Shown here: one piece after another, positions 63,157 to 64,000 of the stretch
Position numbering within the stretch: the first letter of the stretch is position 1
Layout of the letters: each line of letters starts with the position of its first letter
Assembly: GCF_007860175.1 (NCBI RefSeq)
Contig: NZ_SJPX01000004.1
Span: 496,001 to 560,000 of the forward strand
Length of the DNA stretch: 64,000 nt
From: Rubripirellula reticaptiva
GTDB taxonomy: Bacteria > Planctomycetota > Planctomycetia > Pirellulales > Pirellulaceae
Reading direction: 5' to 3'
Notes under the pieces: model-generated
Databases searched by the model: none
What the model was told of the DNA's origin: nothing
Seen by the model: only the letters and a program-made list of their open reading frames with translations
Position numbers and translations under genes: made by a program

Positions 63157-64000
63157 ATGCGAACTATCTTGATCGGTCCGTTGTGTGTCGTTGCGTTGAG
63201 CATCACATCAGTAGCACGCGGCGAAGCTCCGAAACTCGATATGAATGACGTTTCTTGGTTGTGGCCGGCACCGCAAAATGCGGCCGACCTGGATCGAGTT
63301 TTGTCAATCTCGTCGATTCAAGCGAAGGATGGTAGCGACGTCTGGTCTGACGACCAATTCCAGGATTTGATAGCGACCATCGAAAGCGATGCGTCCAAGC
63401 TTGGCGAGAGTCAGATTGGATTGCGTGATTCATTCCGGAATAAGCAAATGTGGAAGATTGCTGCCATGCGAATTGATCCGACGGCACCGGGAGGCCATGT
63501 CAGCATTGTCGATGCGTTCGGCAGCTCACCACAAATTCGGCTTGTCCTTCAACCAGTGGACGTTTCAGGTGAAGCCGTCGTTGTCCACGATGTCGCGGTT
63601 CACCTGGTGTTCGATTACACCGTTGCCGACGCTACATCGAGCCGAAAGGTACCGGACCGCGAAGCGTTCACGTCAATCCTCAGAGAGTTGGACGGCCTCA
63701 AGGCAATGTCGGAGATCGCTGGTGCAACCACGACGGGCAAGTCGCTTGGCGTGCATCCCGGATTGAAAGCCGAAGTCGATGGCTTGTCTCAGGCGGTCAA
63801 AGACTTCCTTGAAAGTCATCTCGCATCCGAGAATCTGTCCGCGATGGCGATCATGGGGCTAGACAGGACGCTTCCCGAGCCTTGGATGTTTCTGGCGCTT
63901 GGCAAATCGCGTCAGCCGCCAGGTTGTTTCGGGCCGGTCCCGTTCCTCCCGGTGCAAGTGATTGACTTTCGTTCTATGAGCGTGTCGCCGCCACCAATCG
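63157..64000 (+). CDS. secreted protein of unknown function, 3' end cut by window
   Basis: At least 281 residues open from ATG 63157 to the window end. Signal peptide (MRTILIGPLCVVALSITSVARG). The body has the beta-rich GGHVSIVDAFGSSPQIRLVLQ and VHLVFDYTVAD, and a later SEIAGATTTGKSLGVHPGLK. No family is recognised. It lies 22 bases after the cytochrome stop and may be co-transcribed. Confidence 0.7.
   Translation, partial: MRTILIGPLCVVALSITSVARGEAPKLDMNDVSWLWPAPQNAADLDRVLSISSIQAKDGSDVWSDDQFQDLIATIESDASKLGESQIGLRDSFRNKQMWKIAAMRIDPTAPGGHVSIVDAFGSSPQIRLVLQPVDVSGEAVVVHDVAVHLVFDYTVADATSSRKVPDREAFTSILRELDGLKAMSEIAGATTTGKSLGVHPGLKAEVDGLSQAVKDFLESHLASENLSAMAIMGLDRTLPEPWMFLALGKSRQPPGCFGPVPFLPVQVIDFRSMSVSPPPI

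Noticed and set aside
1-64000. CRISPR array, rRNA genes, intact tRNA genes, insertion-sequence transposases.
   Set aside because: No regularly spaced unique-spacer repeats, rRNA signatures, full tRNA cloverleaf or DDE/HUH transposase was seen. The iterons are too short and closely spaced for CRISPR.

Overview
The window looks like a chromosome segment of a planctomycete, most likely a Rhodopirellula-like member of the Pirellulaceae. The best markers are an adjacent pair of a large cytochrome-type DUF1549/DUF1553 (PSD1) gene and a DUF1501 gene, secreted proteins with FG-GAP repeats, beta-helices or CxxCH haem motifs, VPEP-type (PEP-CTERM) sorting tails, and many lone genes in short operons. 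No species name can be fixed from the sequence alone.

Left chromosomal part (1 to about 24.0 kb). It holds a GspE/PilB-type secretion ATPase cut by the window start, a short RecQ helicase, a coiled-coil membrane protein with a small partner, a protein kinase, accD with a tiny basic AURKAIP1/COX24-like gene upstream, a secreted beta-helix protein, an alpha/beta hydrolase, an FG-GAP lipoprotein, a cytochrome c'-like protein, two divergent TerB-like paralogues, a heavy-metal RND efflux operon (His/Cys-rich protein, CusB-like adaptor, CusA/CzcA-like pump, His-tailed lipoprotein) and the PSD1/DUF1501 pair.

Mobile element (24,662-56,981). Two perfect 52-bp direct repeats enclose about 32.3 kb. Each repeat is the 3' half, from the anticodon loop on, of a tRNA-Val(GAC)-like gene read on the minus strand. 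Just inside the left repeat lies a tyrosine integrase and just inside the right repeat an excisionase-type HTH gene; both ends carry GGCAGAG repeats that look like integrase arm sites. The element is built like an integrated plasmid: ParA plus a small partner, six iterons, a Rep-like protein, a large methyltransferase-containing protein, two RadC/JAB proteins, a TraD/TraG-like ATPase and a possible nuclease/relaxation protein. No mating-pore genes are visible, so mobilisation rather than self-transfer is the natural reading. Cargo includes a complete type I restriction-modification system, an OLD-like ATPase with a DUF4435-like domain, a HEPN/Abi_C-type protein, a second tyrosine recombinase and two tandem PEP-CTERM proteins.

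The most striking stretch is 29.2-30.5 kb: nearly 1 kb of hairpin-dense non-coding sequence, then a structured leader whose last hairpin buries the Shine-Dalgarno of a basic 239-residue protein of unknown family. This RNA plus protein unit is my main candidate for an undescribed system.

Right part (57.0-64.0 kb). An ankyrin protein, a half-size DMT-type permease, a second ParA with a ribbon-helix-helix partner, and an XRE/ImmA-type pair look like parts of another mobile element. After them come a di-haem cytochrome (RoxA/peroxidase type) and a secreted protein cut by the window end. Neither 52-bp repeat is joined to a tRNA 5' half, and a RhuM-like relic lies just outside the left repeat, so the locus looks like a repeatedly used integration site.
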